A DNA stretch of 64,000 nt from Fimbriimonadaceae bacterium (GCA_019454105.1 CP075364.1:809362-873361); one strand, 5' to 3'. Positions 51,301 through 61,268 are shown, numbered from the stretch's first letter. Made by a program: numbers and translations. Notes: a model not told the origin generated them from the sequence alone.

Positions 51301-52656
51301 ATGGAGTCTTTCAAGCGCCTGCTCTGGATCGTGGCTATCGCCATGGGTTGTGGCGTGGTGATGTACGTCGTGTCGGGATTTTTCCCTAAGCGGTACCAGA
51401 GCTACCAGACGCTGTACTTTCCGATGTTGCAGACCGCCGGGAGCCTGTCGAGCGTGCTCGGTGGGGGCGGCGACGTCTCTGTGCCTTCGAGCTTGGGCGG
51501 GGCCTTTGCCGTGCCTCTCGTCGCGACCGGGGCCCAGGCGGCCACGGGGATCATCCAATCGCGTGCGGCGCACCGCGACGTCGTGAGGAAGCTCGATCTG
51601 GAGAAGCGTTGGAACATGTCGGAAGCCGACGCGATCTCCGCCGTCCGGGAATCGGTCTCGATCAGGCTCGACAAGAGCAACCTGGTCCGGGTGGAGGTGA
51701 CGGCGCGGTCGCCCGAGGAAGCGGTGGCGATCAACAAGCAGCTCTTCGCCCACCTCTTGAAGAGGTCTGACGAGCTCACGATCAACGTGAGCAGCCGCAT
51801 CAGGCAGTCGATCGAGACCGCGATCGTCGGGAACGAAAAGCGGCTCATTGAGAAGAGGACCCGACTCCAAAGGATCCTGCTTGAGACGCCGGTCGGCAAA
51901 GTGGAGGACGAGACCCGAGCGTTCATCACTGCCCGCGAGAAGTACGACGAGGCGAAGATCGAATCCGAGTCGGCTCGGGAAAAGCTAGCTGCGGCCGAGC
52001 GGGAGTCAAGGATCGTCCTGAGCCAGCCGGACGGGGCTCAAGCCCTGGAAGGCATGGCTTCCCCGCTGGCCAACGCCCGCCCGGTTGGCGAGGCCGGGTA
52101 CCGCAATTTGGCCCAAGAGCTCCAGAAGCGCCGCCTCGCCCTGCTTGACGCCGCCGCGAAGTTCCAGCCGGACACGCCCGAGTACCGGGCGGCCAAACGG
52201 GACTCGGACAACGCCGAGAAGCTGGCGCGAGAGGCGGTCAATGCCGAGAAGCAGGCCCTGGACAGAAGCGCGTCTCCTGGGTTGGCGGCGGCCAAAGTGG
52301 AGCTGTCGGCCCTTCTCAAAGTCGTGTCGGCCACTGGCAAGCTCCTGGAGCAGTATCGGAGCCAGGTTCAGTCGGCCCCGTTGGTGAACGAAGCCCTCGC
52401 TGACTACCAAGCGCTGATCGACGTGAAAAGCATGCTGACTCGCGAACTGGAGAAGGCGAAGCTGAACGAGTCGAGCGACCCTTCGCGGTTCCAGCAGGTC
52501 GACGTGCCGGAAGCCGACTCCAGGCCGGTTTCACCGAGGCCCGGGATCAACGCCCTGCTTGTGTTTGCTGCGGTGCTGGTGATCCTGGCGGTCCCAGAGA
52601 TGGCCCGGGCGTTCCGCGCCGCGGCTACCGCGTCGCCTGACCAACGACCCAGCTGA
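51301..52656 (+). CDS. Wzz-like polysaccharide chain-length determinant
   Basis: A 451-residue polysaccharide co-polymerase: N-terminal transmembrane helix (LLWIVAIAMGCGVVMYVV), a large periplasmic coiled coil (~residues 140-400), and a second helix LLVFAAVLVILAVP preceded by SPRPGI, the proline-rich motif of Wzz proteins. It lacks a tyrosine-kinase domain, as in O-antigen type Wzz. An AT-rich stretch near 51195-51225 upstream may hold its promoter. Its end overlaps the convergent aminotransferase by 32 bases, and it faces the rest of the polysaccharide cluster. Confidence 0.83.
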   Translation: MESFKRLLWIVAIAMGCGVVMYVVSGFFPKRYQSYQTLYFPMLQTAGSLSSVLGGGGDVSVPSSLGGAFAVPLVATGAQAATGIIQSRAAHRDVVRKLDLEKRWNMSEADAISAVRESVSIRLDKSNLVRVEVTARSPEEAVAINKQLFAHLLKRSDELTINVSSRIRQSIETAIVGNEKRLIEKRTRLQRILLETPVGKVEDETRAFITAREKYDEAKIESESAREKLAAAERESRIVLSQPDGAQALEGMASPLANARPVGEAGYRNLAQELQKRRLALLDAAAKFQPDTPEYRAAKRDSDNAEKLAREAVNAEKQALDRSASPGLAAAKVELSALLKVVSATGKLLEQYRSQVQSAPLVNEALADYQALIDVKSMLTRELEKAKLNESSDPSRFQQVDVPEADSRPVSPRPGINALLVFAAVLVILAVPEMARAFRAAATASPDQRPS

Positions 52657-53836
52657 CGACTTCCCCAGCGCGGCGCATGTCGTCGGGCGTCAAGGTCGGG
52701 TGCACTTGAAGCATCAGAGAGGTCTCGCCGAGTTCTTGCGCCACGGGAAGTGGTTCGTTAGGGCCAAGGCCTGCCTGGACGAAGGCTTGTTCCCGGTAGA
52801 GCTCGCCGCACGTCCCGGCCATGCAAGGGACGCCTCGCGCCGAGATCTCGTCAGCGATGCGCTCCCGGCTCCAGCCGTCACACAGCGAGCCCGGATCCAA
52901 GAACGCGTTGAACTTGTACCAAGCGTGGACGACGTGGTCGGGCGGCCAAGGAACCCGAAGGTTGGGAATTGGGCTGAGGGCCTCGCGCAGGGCGGCCGCG
53001 TTGGCGGCGCGAGCTTGGCTCCACTCGGGCAGTCGCCGGAGCTGGATCCGGCCGAGCGCGGCCTGCATCTCGGTCATCCGGGCGTTGGTGCCAAAGGACT
53101 CGTGAAGCCAGCGGTAGCCAGGCGGGTGATCAGTCCGATAGGTGGCCTCACGGCTCTTGCCATGGTCCTTGAGCGACCAGAGGGCGTCGTCGAGGGACTC
53201 GTCGTCGGTCGCGACCAGGCCCCCTTCCCCGCCGGTAGTGATGATCTTGTCTTGGCAGAACGACCAAGACGACACGATGCCGAGCGTGCCGACGGGCCGA
53301 CCCCGGTAGGACGCGCCGTGGGCTTGGGCGCAGTCCTCGATCAGGAGAGCCCCGTGCGAACGGCACAGGGCGACGATGGTGTCCATCTCGGCGGGCCAAC
53401 CGGCCAAGTGCACCAGGAGGACCGCTTTGGTCTTGGGTGTGAGGGCCCGGGCGATGCTCTCGGCTGTCAAGTTTTGGCTCTCGCGGTCGACGTCGGCGAA
53501 GACGGGTGTCGCCCCGGCCATGGCGACGCAACTGGCGCTCGCCATGAAGCTCCTGGGGGTCACGACGACCTCGTCGCCGGGACCGATCCCGAGCGCCCGG
53601 AGGATGAGGTCGAGGGTAAGCGTCCCGTTGGCCATCGCCACCGCCCCTCGGCAACCGAGATGGGCGGCGTACTCGCGCTCGAACTGTCTCCCTTCCTGGC
53701 CGGTGTGGTAGTTGACCCGACCCGAACGCAGAACCTCGGCCACTCGCTCGGTCTCTTCTGGCGTGAACGAGGGCCAACCGGGCCAGGAGGCCACGACCGG
53801 CCCTTCTGTGAGTGGCGATGGAGTCGAAACGCTCAT
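52625..53836 (-). CDS. DegT/DnrJ/EryC1/StrS sugar aminotransferase
   Basis: A 403-residue PLP enzyme that aminates a nucleotide-linked keto-sugar. EDCAQAHGASYRG and the PLP-lysine segment SFCQDKIITTGGEGG are intact, with LKDHGKSRE and VHPTLTPDDM typical of one subfamily. The sugar substrate is unknown. It could supply the amino group for the legionaminic acid route (a LegC role), but its motifs do not prove it. ATGA overlap with the upstream glycosyltransferase. Confidence 0.87.
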   Translation of the reverse strand: MSVSTPSPLTEGPVVASWPGWPSFTPEETERVAEVLRSGRVNYHTGQEGRQFEREYAAHLGCRGAVAMANGTLTLDLILRALGIGPGDEVVVTPRSFMASASCVAMAGATPVFADVDRESQNLTAESIARALTPKTKAVLLVHLAGWPAEMDTIVALCRSHGALLIEDCAQAHGASYRGRPVGTLGIVSSWSFCQDKIITTGGEGGLVATDDESLDDALWSLKDHGKSREATYRTDHPPGYRWLHESFGTNARMTEMQAALGRIQLRRLPEWSQARAANAAALREALSPIPNLRVPWPPDHVVHAWYKFNAFLDPGSLCDGWSRERIADEISARGVPCMAGTCGELYREQAFVQAGLGPNEPLPVAQELGETSLMLQVHPTLTPDDMRRAGEVVSWVVGQATR

Positions 53837-55065
53837 CGGGGTTTCTCCGACGATTGTGGCACGGAGCCCCCAACGATCTGCTCCAGAAACTCCGCGTACC
53901 TCCGGGCCAGGGCCTTGAAGTCATGGTGGGCCGCAACGAAGGCTCGGCCTCGATCTCCCCTGGCCGCGCGCTCGCAAGGATCCTCCCTGGCCAGGAGACG
54001 CGCCGCCTCGGCCAAGGCGGCGCCGTCGCCAGCCGGGGTCTGCACCACGGCCGGACAGTCGCCCAGCTCGCCCAAGTCGGCATCGACCGAGACGACCACC
54101 GGCAGGCCCATGGCCAGGTAGTCGAAGAGCTTGTTCGGGCTGATGCCATACCGGAAGACGTCCATCTTGGAGAGGACGAGCAACCCGGCTCCCGCCGACT
54201 GCAAGGCGCCGTGCACCTCGGCCTTGGGGACTGCCCCGCGAAGCTCGACGTTGTCGATCCCCTCTGACTGGACGCGGCCCGCCAAGCGCGGACGCTCGGG
54301 GCCGTCGCCGTAGAGCAGGAACCGCACCGGTACGTCTTGGAGGATCTTGGCCGCGTCGAGCAGTGTGTCCAGGCCGTTGGCGACGCCGTGGGCGCCCGCA
54401 TAAACCATCCGGAAGGGGCCCGGCTCCCCTTCCCTCTTTGGCACGGCGGGGGCATCGCCGAGGTCGATTCCGTTGGGTACCACGCAGATCCTCTCTTTGG
54501 GCACTCCTCGGTATTCGAAGTAACGGACCGACTTCGGCAAGAGGGTCACGAGACCGTCGGCAAGACTGTGCAACCGGCGCTCGAGCGCGGCCATCCAGAG
54601 GACGAACGGGTGCCAGCGAGGGACGCCAAGATCGACAAGCGACTCAGGCCAGATGTCGCGCACTTCGGCGACGAACTTTGAACCCATCTGGCGAGCGGCC
54701 TGACCGGCCGCCACGGCCGCGAAGAGGTGCGGCGAGGAGCCGACGACGACTTCCGGTCTCTCGGGGCCAGGCACGGCACGCGCCCAGTCCGCAAACCCTT
54801 TCGCGAAACCGACCATGTTTCGAAGCCGCTGAAAGGAGTTCTTGCTATAGGGCGGCGCCTCGATCCAACGGAACCGGACGCCGTTGACGCACTCTTGTCC
54901 GGGCGAAGGAGGCGCCGTCCCGGTCGATTGGGGAAGGCCGTGCGTAGCTGCGACGACAGTGACGTCGTGGCCAAGATCCCGCATGTGCTTGGCCAGAGAG
55001 TAGTGCCGTGTGCCGCCCGGGCGGCTCGGTGGGATCGCGTAGTGGTTGACGAGCCATATCCTCAC
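53833..55065 (-). CDS. Glycosyltransferase family 4
   Basis: A 410-residue GT-B glycosyltransferase. RPGGTRHYSLAKHM at the N-terminus is the acceptor-side loop, and the donor domain has FRMVYAGAHGVANGLDTLLDA and EPGxG-like LFDYLAMGLPVVVSV. Similar enzymes include WbnK/WbuB-type amino-sugar transferases. GTG55065 (GTGA overlap, GGAGAGG upstream) is preferred; the longer frame lies in the epimerase gene. Confidence 0.87.
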   Translation of the reverse strand: MRIWLVNHYAIPPSRPGGTRHYSLAKHMRDLGHDVTVVAATHGLPQSTGTAPPSPGQECVNGVRFRWIEAPPYSKNSFQRLRNMVGFAKGFADWARAVPGPERPEVVVGSSPHLFAAVAAGQAARQMGSKFVAEVRDIWPESLVDLGVPRWHPFVLWMAALERRLHSLADGLVTLLPKSVRYFEYRGVPKERICVVPNGIDLGDAPAVPKREGEPGPFRMVYAGAHGVANGLDTLLDAAKILQDVPVRFLLYGDGPERPRLAGRVQSEGIDNVELRGAVPKAEVHGALQSAGAGLLVLSKMDVFRYGISPNKLFDYLAMGLPVVVSVDADLGELGDCPAVVQTPAGDGAALAEAARLLAREDPCERAARGDRGRAFVAAHHDFKALARRYAEFLEQIVGGSVPQSSEKPR

Positions 55066-56165
55066 GTCGCGTACCTCTCCTTGAGGCTCGCGAGGATTTT
55101 TTCCGCCGCCCGTCCGTCGCCATATGGGGCCACGTCCCGCCCTGGCGGCGCGTCCAGGGCGTCGAGGAGTGCCCCAGCCAAGGTCTCGGCGGAGTCCGGC
55201 GGCGCCAAGCGGTTCCACCCTGACTCCACAAGCTCGCCCCACTCGGTCTCGGTCCGCATCGTCACGCAGGGCGTCCGGTGGAAGAAGGCCTCCTTCTGGA
55301 GCCCGCCCGAGTCGGTCGCGACGAATCGGGCCGCCCGCACCAGTTGCAGCGTCTCGTGAAACGAGAGCGGGCCTGTCGTCCGAACAGGTTCCGTGCTGAC
55401 ACCATGGGCCTTGAGAGCCTGCTCCGTCCGTGGGTGGACTGACCAGAGCACCGGCACCGACCTTGCCAAGCCGCGCAAACCCTCCACGACCGCCCGCAAT
55501 ATGGTCTCAGAGTCGGTCGTCTCCGCCCGGTGGACGGTCGCGAAGACGAACTCGTTGGCGCGCAGTCCATAGGTCGCGAGCGCGTCCGCGACCTTGTGAG
55601 TCCGTGCCGCTTGCACCAAGGCGACATCGTACATGACGTCTCCAACGAGTTCCACCTTCTCAGGCGACACCGCTTCCCGAAGAAGTTGGTCATAGGCGGT
55701 CTGGGTCGGGGCGTAAAGCACGTCCGCGACGTGGTCGGCGACGATCCGGTTGATCTCCTCGGGCATGGCCCGGTTGAAGGACCGCAGACCGGCCTCGACG
55801 TGGGCGACCGGGACACCGAGCTTGGCTGCGGCCAAGGCCCCGGCTAGGGTCGAGTTCGTGTCGCCATAAACGAGGAGGACGTCGGCCGGATGGTCGGCCA
55901 AGTCGGCCTCGATTCTCTCAAGCATCCGGCCCGTCATGGCCCCGTGGCTGCCCGACCCGACCTCGAGACTGGCTTCAGGGGGCCGGATCCCGAGTTCGCG
56001 GAAGAAGACCCCCGACATCGCGTCGTCGTAGTGTTGTCCAGTATGGATCAGCCGCTCGGCGACATCGGCGTCACTGTCGACCAAGGCGCGAAGGGCTGAA
56101 GCCTTGATGAACTGCGGTCGGGCCCCCACGACAGTCGTGATCCTTAGGATGGCGCGCCCCTCCAT
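55062..56165 (-). CDS. wecB: UDP-N-acetylglucosamine 2-epimerase (non-hydrolysing)
   Basis: Interconverts UDP-GlcNAc and UDP-ManNAc. VVGARPQFIKASAL, IHTGQHYDDAMSG, VYGDTNSTLAG, VAHVEAGLRSF, PEEINRI and TDSGGLQKEA are standard motifs. ATG56165 gives 367 residues, the usual size, and overlaps the upstream gene by 22 bases. Confidence 0.93.
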   Translation of the reverse strand: MEGRAILRITTVVGARPQFIKASALRALVDSDADVAERLIHTGQHYDDAMSGVFFRELGIRPPEASLEVGSGSHGAMTGRMLERIEADLADHPADVLLVYGDTNSTLAGALAAAKLGVPVAHVEAGLRSFNRAMPEEINRIVADHVADVLYAPTQTAYDQLLREAVSPEKVELVGDVMYDVALVQAARTHKVADALATYGLRANEFVFATVHRAETTDSETILRAVVEGLRGLARSVPVLWSVHPRTEQALKAHGVSTEPVRTTGPLSFHETLQLVRAARFVATDSGGLQKEAFFHRTPCVTMRTETEWGELVESGWNRLAPPDSAETLAGALLDALDAPPGRDVAPYGDGRAAEKILASLKERYAT

Positions 56166-57508
56166 TTGATCGGCTGGTCCGAGGAGACGAGGGAGACCCG
56201 GTCGACACGGGCCCGCTCGTCGGCGTCGTCCTTCCTTTCGGCAAGGACGAACTCGGCAAGTTGCTCGTCGCCCACATCGTCGTCCAGCCAAAGCACGTTC
56301 GGTGAGCCTCCGTAGGGTTCCATGGCCGACTCCCGCTTTGCCATTCCAGGAACCAGCACGACCTTGGCTCCTCCGATCCATGACTCGATGATCGCCGTGC
56401 TGGTCGCCCCGACGACGATCCTCGCTCGGATGACCACGTCGAAGAGGGCGACGCTTTGGGCGTGCTCGATCTGGACTTCCCTTCCCCGGACGGCGTCCTC
56501 GAGATGCTCGGCCAATTCTCGAAACAGGCCGCCGTCCTGAGGGTGGGGCCGGATCGAAACTTCCCAGTCCGGACAGAGGGCGCGCGCCAGCCGCAGGACG
56601 CCATCAGAGTAGCTCTTCGGCATGTCGGGGATGCGGTGGTGAATCACGACCAGCCGGCGCGGTCGTTCTGCCCAACCCGCTCGTTCTCGGGCCAGGCGGC
56701 GGTGGAGCCCATTGCCAGTGAGCCACACGTCCTCGGCGAGGCTCCTTGAGTCGGCATAGACCTGCGCGTACTTGGCCGACCAGAAATAGCACTCGTCAAA
56801 CAGCATGAAGGCGACTTGGCGGTTCACGAGGCGCTCTCCGTGCTGCAAGTTCACGCTCCGGACGCCGATCTCCCGCATGTAGAGGGTCACCAAAGGCATG
56901 GACGTCACTCCTTCGGCAAAGTTGCCCAACACTCTTGGTCGGTAGGCCGCTACCGAATGCTCATAGTACGAAAGCCATCGAAGAGCGTTTGACAAGACTT
57001 CCGGAACCATGATCAGCCTGGGTTCTGTCCAGACTGCGCGGGCGAGGAACCGAAGAACCCGAAGAGAGAGGAGCGGCCGCTTATCGGCTGTGGCCACCGT
57101 GTCTTCGCCGAGGACGCGACGGGCCTCTTCGCCATAGCGCTCGGCGGGCAGGAAGCAGAAAGTCGCGGCCGCTGGCGTTCCTCGTGGGCGCCGCGAAGAC
57201 AACGCCAGTCCCATGACCAAAGGCACCAGGCCCACGACATTGGCTGCGACCCGAACCCACCGCATTCCAGGCGACTGGAGCGAACGTTTGCCCAAGGCGC
57301 TGGCAACGCCCATCCGACAAGCCTGGAGCAGTGGCCGCTCGTCGAACGCCCGCAAGCCGCCAGGACCGAAAACACGCGCCTCAAGGCGCTCCAACTCGGC
57401 CCGTTCGACCGCGTTGTCCCGTGCCAACAGCTCTTGCGACATGCCGAAGATCTGCGTGAGCCATGGGTGCCGGGCGCGTGCGATGCCAAGCACCAGCCTT
57501 TCGATCAT
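56144..57508 (-). CDS. Putative GT-B capsule/surface-polysaccharide transferase
   Basis: A 454-residue protein, starting at ATG57508 (ATGA overlap with the flippase). The C-terminal half has RPHPQDGG and VVGATSTAIIESWIGGAKVVL, as in capsule KpsS/CDP-glycerol and sialyltransferase-like GT-B folds. The N-terminal half is helical and unfamiliar. The donor and acceptor are unknown; transfer of the nonulosonic acid is one possibility. Confidence 0.55.
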   Translation of the reverse strand: MIERLVLGIARARHPWLTQIFGMSQELLARDNAVERAELERLEARVFGPGGLRAFDERPLLQACRMGVASALGKRSLQSPGMRWVRVAANVVGLVPLVMGLALSSRRPRGTPAAATFCFLPAERYGEEARRVLGEDTVATADKRPLLSLRVLRFLARAVWTEPRLIMVPEVLSNALRWLSYYEHSVAAYRPRVLGNFAEGVTSMPLVTLYMREIGVRSVNLQHGERLVNRQVAFMLFDECYFWSAKYAQVYADSRSLAEDVWLTGNGLHRRLARERAGWAERPRRLVVIHHRIPDMPKSYSDGVLRLARALCPDWEVSIRPHPQDGGLFRELAEHLEDAVRGREVQIEHAQSVALFDVVIRARIVVGATSTAIIESWIGGAKVVLVPGMAKRESAMEPYGGSPNVLWLDDDVGDEQLAEFVLAERKDDADERARVDRVSLVSSDQPIKWRGAPS

Positions 57509-58920
57509 CCTGGAACCGCCCTCACGAGTGACTCCACCCACGCACGGGCCGGTGTCCAGAGCACCGTCAAAGCTAAGACCAGCCACAGTGCGCCGAGCAC
57601 CACCATCGTCAAAGCGGTAGAGCCAGCCGAAGCGGCGAGCGCCAATCCTGTCGCCACCAACCCCACGGGGGCCAAAAACGAAGCTATCGGCCGGAACGGC
57701 GGGACCCGGGTCGCGCGAGAGGCCAACCACAAGACGACGGAACTCACGACCGCCTGCCCGCCAAGCCGGGCCATGGCGACCCCGACAGCGCCCAGTCCGC
57801 TCTGAAAGGCATAGAGGCCGCCGATGATGCCCACCGCGACGCCCACGAACCGTGCGGGAAGAGCCCAGCCCCCGCGGTTCAGCCCGACGAGCGCGTTCTC
57901 CATTGGCATCGTCCAACAGATCAGCACCTCAGTCGCCAGGAGGACAACGATCACGTCGGCCGCCAAGGGGGCCCCTCGACCGATCAGAGGAAGGACGACC
58001 GTGAGGGCCGGCAGCGCGAGGAGCCCCGTCACGAGACCGATGGCGGTCATCCCATAGACTGGGAATCCGAGCGCCCGGGCGTAGCGGTCGGTCTCGTCCG
58101 CAGACGCTCGGAACATGCGCGACGAGTAGACGCCCATGATACCGCCTGCCACCTGCGCGACCGCGATCGAGGCATAGGCCGCCAAGTGGTAGCTCGCGAG
58201 GAGCGACGACGGGGCTCCGGAGGCGACGAGGACGACGCGGTCGACGCTGTGCATGGCGATGTTCGTCAGCCCGAACCCGAGCAAGACCCACCCAAGACTG
58301 GCCATCTTGCGCCGCGCCGTCTTGTCCCATGTGGGCTTCAACCAGCCTGACGCCGATGCCCAGAAGACTATCGCCACGATCCCCTGGGCCACGACCGTAC
58401 CGAGCAAGGCCCCCGTCAATCCCGACTGCCGCGCTCCCCATGCACCCAGGGCGAGTTCCAGGATCCCGAGCGCGAGGTATTGGCCGGTGACCGCGCCCCA
58501 TTGCTGCCGGCTTCTTTGCACGGTGGTCTGCACCAGGAAGACCTTGTCGAGGATCAGCATGCCTAACAGCCACGGAGCCGTCGCCACGACAGGACTGCCT
58601 GGCGCCACGGCCGCCGCGATCACGTAGGCCACCAGCGCGAGCCCGACTGTGTTGATGAATGAAAGGCTCAGGGCTGTTCCTGCCAACCTTCGGCTCTCCA
58701 ACTCCGGACTCTTGGCCAAGGCCTCAGGAAGCAACCGGGCCAGCGCGTTCGATGCTCCGAGGTCAGAGAACGCCCCGTACTGACGAACAAGGCTGACAGT
58801 CACCCAAGCCGCCGCCGCTGCAGGGTCGACAAGAGCCGCTATGACCAAGAACTCTCGGATCAACCGGGCCAAGTTGAGACCGAGGCTCCCGATCAAGAAC
58901 GTGGCCGCGTTCCGTTTCAC
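57505..58920 (-). CDS. Wzx-type polysaccharide flippase
   Basis: A 471-residue MOP/MATE-superfamily membrane protein with about 12-14 hydrophobic helices (LGLNLARLIREFLVIAALV, NTVGLALVAYVIAAAVAP and others). In this setting it should flip lipid-linked repeat units across the inner membrane. The GTG start overlaps the polymerase stop (GTGA). Confidence 0.85.
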   Translation of the reverse strand: MKRNAATFLIGSLGLNLARLIREFLVIAALVDPAAAAAWVTVSLVRQYGAFSDLGASNALARLLPEALAKSPELESRRLAGTALSLSFINTVGLALVAYVIAAAVAPGSPVVATAPWLLGMLILDKVFLVQTTVQRSRQQWGAVTGQYLALGILELALGAWGARQSGLTGALLGTVVAQGIVAIVFWASASGWLKPTWDKTARRKMASLGWVLLGFGLTNIAMHSVDRVVLVASGAPSSLLASYHLAAYASIAVAQVAGGIMGVYSSRMFRASADETDRYARALGFPVYGMTAIGLVTGLLALPALTVVLPLIGRGAPLAADVIVVLLATEVLICWTMPMENALVGLNRGGWALPARFVGVAVGIIGGLYAFQSGLGAVGVAMARLGGQAVVSSVVLWLASRATRVPPFRPIASFLAPVGLVATGLALAASAGSTALTMVVLGALWLVLALTVLWTPARAWVESLVRAVPG

Positions 58921-60263
58921 GCGACCGCCATTGGGCGCGGGACGAACGCCCTTGACGCTCCCCGGAAGACAGTCCCGACGATCAAGAAGACGAAGGCGCC
59001 GTGGATCGGCGTGTTGTATCCCCCCGGCGACCGCAGCGCGAGCGTCGATCCAGTCGTGTGGGCGAGAACGATCCAGATCGCCAGGGCCAGCGTCACTGGC
59101 AGAAAGTCACGTTGGATCGGCGATAGAAACCCGACCAGAAGGGTCAAAGCCAAGATGACGACCAGCGTGGCCGCAGCCAGTCCCCCGTTCTCGTAGAGTT
59201 CGGTGAAGGTGAGGTTATGAAGGTCGGTGAATCCGGCCGTGGAGGTTTCGGCCACGCTCCCATAGCCCCTGCCGACCAGCGGTGTCTCGAGAGCGCCCGC
59301 GAGGTCTTGGACAAAAATGTCTGACCGCTTGCTCAAGGCCGCCTCAAGCCGCGAACTCCCACTTTCTGGATCGAAAAACCGATTGAGCCACGCCTCCCCC
59401 AAGTTGGCCCCAGCGACGAAATCGGCCAAGGCAACTCCGAGCAGACCGAGGGCTGGGAGCAGCGCCACCGATGCCATGCCAAGCTTTCGGCCCTCTCCGC
59501 GCCACAGCGACCAGACAAGGAGTCCTGCCAGAAGCACGGCCACGAAGAGCGCCGAGCGACTCAGCGACACGCCCGCGACCAAGATCGAGGCGAGGACGAA
59601 CAAGGCGATGAAGAACCATGACTTTCGTGCCTGGACAAAGGCGAACGGGCCGATCAGCACCGTCATGGCGATCATTGAGTTCGAGGCATAGACGCTCCCA
59701 AAATTGCGTGCTCCCATCAAGGATTCGGCCCGGCCAGAAGAGAGCCCGAGGAACACGAGCCCGAGGTTGATGGCGGCCAAACCGAGAAAGGCGAGGAAAA
59801 AGCCGTTCTCGTCTGCAAGCTTGTCAAAGTCCACGGCAAGCCCGCAAAGACAAGCCAGGAAGAACATCGGAAGCGACCATAGAAGGGCGGAGAGGCTCCA
59901 AGCGCTGTCATAGGACCAAGGAAGGCCGACGAAGCAAGCGACCGCATAAAGCCCGGTGAGCGCCAAGGGCCAGACGGCAGCGTTCGGAAGGGCCCCTCTC
60001 GGCGACCGAACGAAGCTGACGAACCCAAGAACGATGGCCAGATAGACTGGAGACATCACGAAAAGTGGGCCGAGGATCGTGCTCGGTCCGGTGTATGACA
60101 CCATGCTCCGGTTGTCCAAGTTGTGGTTCAGGATGCCGATGACTGGGAAAAAAGCCGCCATAGCCAGCAAGCGCCGCGAAAGTCGCGGAAAGTCATGGCC
60201 CCAGACAAAGAATGCGAAAAGAAGAGCCCCGTGGGTCAGGATCAAGGCGAGCCAAGTGACCAT
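58917..60263 (-). CDS. O-antigen polymerase/ligase family membrane protein (Wzy/WaaL)
   Basis: A 448-residue polytopic protein with about 11-12 helices and a large periplasmic loop ending LVGRGYGSVAET and LHNLTFTELYENGGLA, the GYG...HN...E-N-G pattern of O-antigen polymerase/ligase proteins. Whether it polymerises or ligates cannot be told; with Wzz and Wzx present, polymerase is favoured. ATG60263, with a 15-base gap to legB. Confidence 0.85.
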   Translation of the reverse strand: MVTWLALILTHGALLFAFFVWGHDFPRLSRRLLAMAAFFPVIGILNHNLDNRSMVSYTGPSTILGPLFVMSPVYLAIVLGFVSFVRSPRGALPNAAVWPLALTGLYAVACFVGLPWSYDSAWSLSALLWSLPMFFLACLCGLAVDFDKLADENGFFLAFLGLAAINLGLVFLGLSSGRAESLMGARNFGSVYASNSMIAMTVLIGPFAFVQARKSWFFIALFVLASILVAGVSLSRSALFVAVLLAGLLVWSLWRGEGRKLGMASVALLPALGLLGVALADFVAGANLGEAWLNRFFDPESGSSRLEAALSKRSDIFVQDLAGALETPLVGRGYGSVAETSTAGFTDLHNLTFTELYENGGLAAATLVVILALTLLVGFLSPIQRDFLPVTLALAIWIVLAHTTGSTLALRSPGGYNTPIHGAFVFLIVGTVFRGASRAFVPRPMAVA

Positions 60264-60278
60264 GGGCGAAGCCGCGGG

Positions 60279-61268
60279 TCAGACCGCGTACCCGCTCCCG
60301 GTGTACTGGTCAAGGTTCTTGCTGAACCAGCTGCAGGTCTGGGCGAGACCCTCGTCGAGCCCAACATTCGGACGCCAACCCAGAAGCCTCTCGGCCTTTG
60401 TGCTGTCGGCGATCAAGCGCTCCACTTCACTTTGAACCGGTCGATAGCGGGCCTCCTCGCACTCGATGTCCGGCTCCACACCCAGGATCCGCCCTAGCAT
60501 CTCGGCCAGTTCGCCGATCGAGACCTCCCTGCCAGAGCCCAAGTTGAACGTTTCTCCCTCGACACCAGGCGTCGAACCCGCCAACAAGAACCCGTCAACC
60601 GTGTTCGACGCGAAGTTGAGGTCGCGCGTCGGCGAGAGCGAACCGAGCCTGAGGCGTGGCCCACGAAGAAGTTGCGTGACGATCGTCGGTATCACGGCAC
60701 GGACGGACTGACGCGGGCCGAAGGTGTTGAACGGCCGGACGGTCACCGCGCCGAGCCCGAACGACCGCGAATAGGCCTCCACCATCTTGTCCGCCGCGAT
60801 CTTCGAGGCGGAATAGGGAGACTGCCCTTGGAGGGGATGCTCCTCGTCGATCGGCACGATCCTCGCCGTACCGTAGACTTCGCTGGTCGAGGTGTGCACC
60901 ATTCTCTTGGTGCCGTGCGCCAGGCAGGCTTGGGCCACATTCATCGTGCCCTCCAAATTTGCCCGGACGTAGGAGCGAGGCGCCTCATAGGAATAAGGGA
61001 TCGCGATCAGAGCCGCGAGATGGAACACCACTTCATGCCCCTTGACCGCCGACTTGACATGGTCGCTGTCGGTGATGTCACCGAAGACGACGTCTGGCCG
61101 AGTTTCCCTATCGAGCGTGTCCAGCCAACCGGCCGTCCTCAAAGCGTTGTAGCGGACGTACGCGGTCACTGTCGCCCCCTCCTGCACCAAGCGTTCGGCC
61201 AGATGGCTGCCTATGAAGCCACCTGCCCCGGTGACGAGGACCCGCTTTCCGCCCCAGCCTTCAGGCAT
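60279..61268 (-). CDS. legB: NAD-dependent 4,6-dehydratase LegB
   Basis: Dehydrates GDP-GlcNAc (legionaminic acid step one after activation). Motifs VTGAGGFIGSHLAERL, YVRYNALRTAGWLDTL, FHLAALIAIPYSYEAP, STSEVYGTAR and HPLQGQSPYSASKIAADK closely match LegB proteins. ATG61268 gives 329 residues with an 8-base overlap with ptmE; an upstream start at 61289 is possible. Confidence 0.88.
   Translation of the reverse strand: MPEGWGGKRVLVTGAGGFIGSHLAERLVQEGATVTAYVRYNALRTAGWLDTLDRETRPDVVFGDITDSDHVKSAVKGHEVVFHLAALIAIPYSYEAPRSYVRANLEGTMNVAQACLAHGTKRMVHTSTSEVYGTARIVPIDEEHPLQGQSPYSASKIAADKMVEAYSRSFGLGAVTVRPFNTFGPRQSVRAVIPTIVTQLLRGPRLRLGSLSPTRDLNFASNTVDGFLLAGSTPGVEGETFNLGSGREVSIGELAEMLGRILGVEPDIECEEARYRPVQSEVERLIADSTKAERLLGWRPNVGLDEGLAQTCSWFSKNLDQYTGSGYAV

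Noticed and set aside
57509-57916. N-terminal extension of the GT-B protein
   Set aside because: Lies inside the flippase gene and has shadow composition; ATG57508 overlaps the flippase stop by 4 bases.
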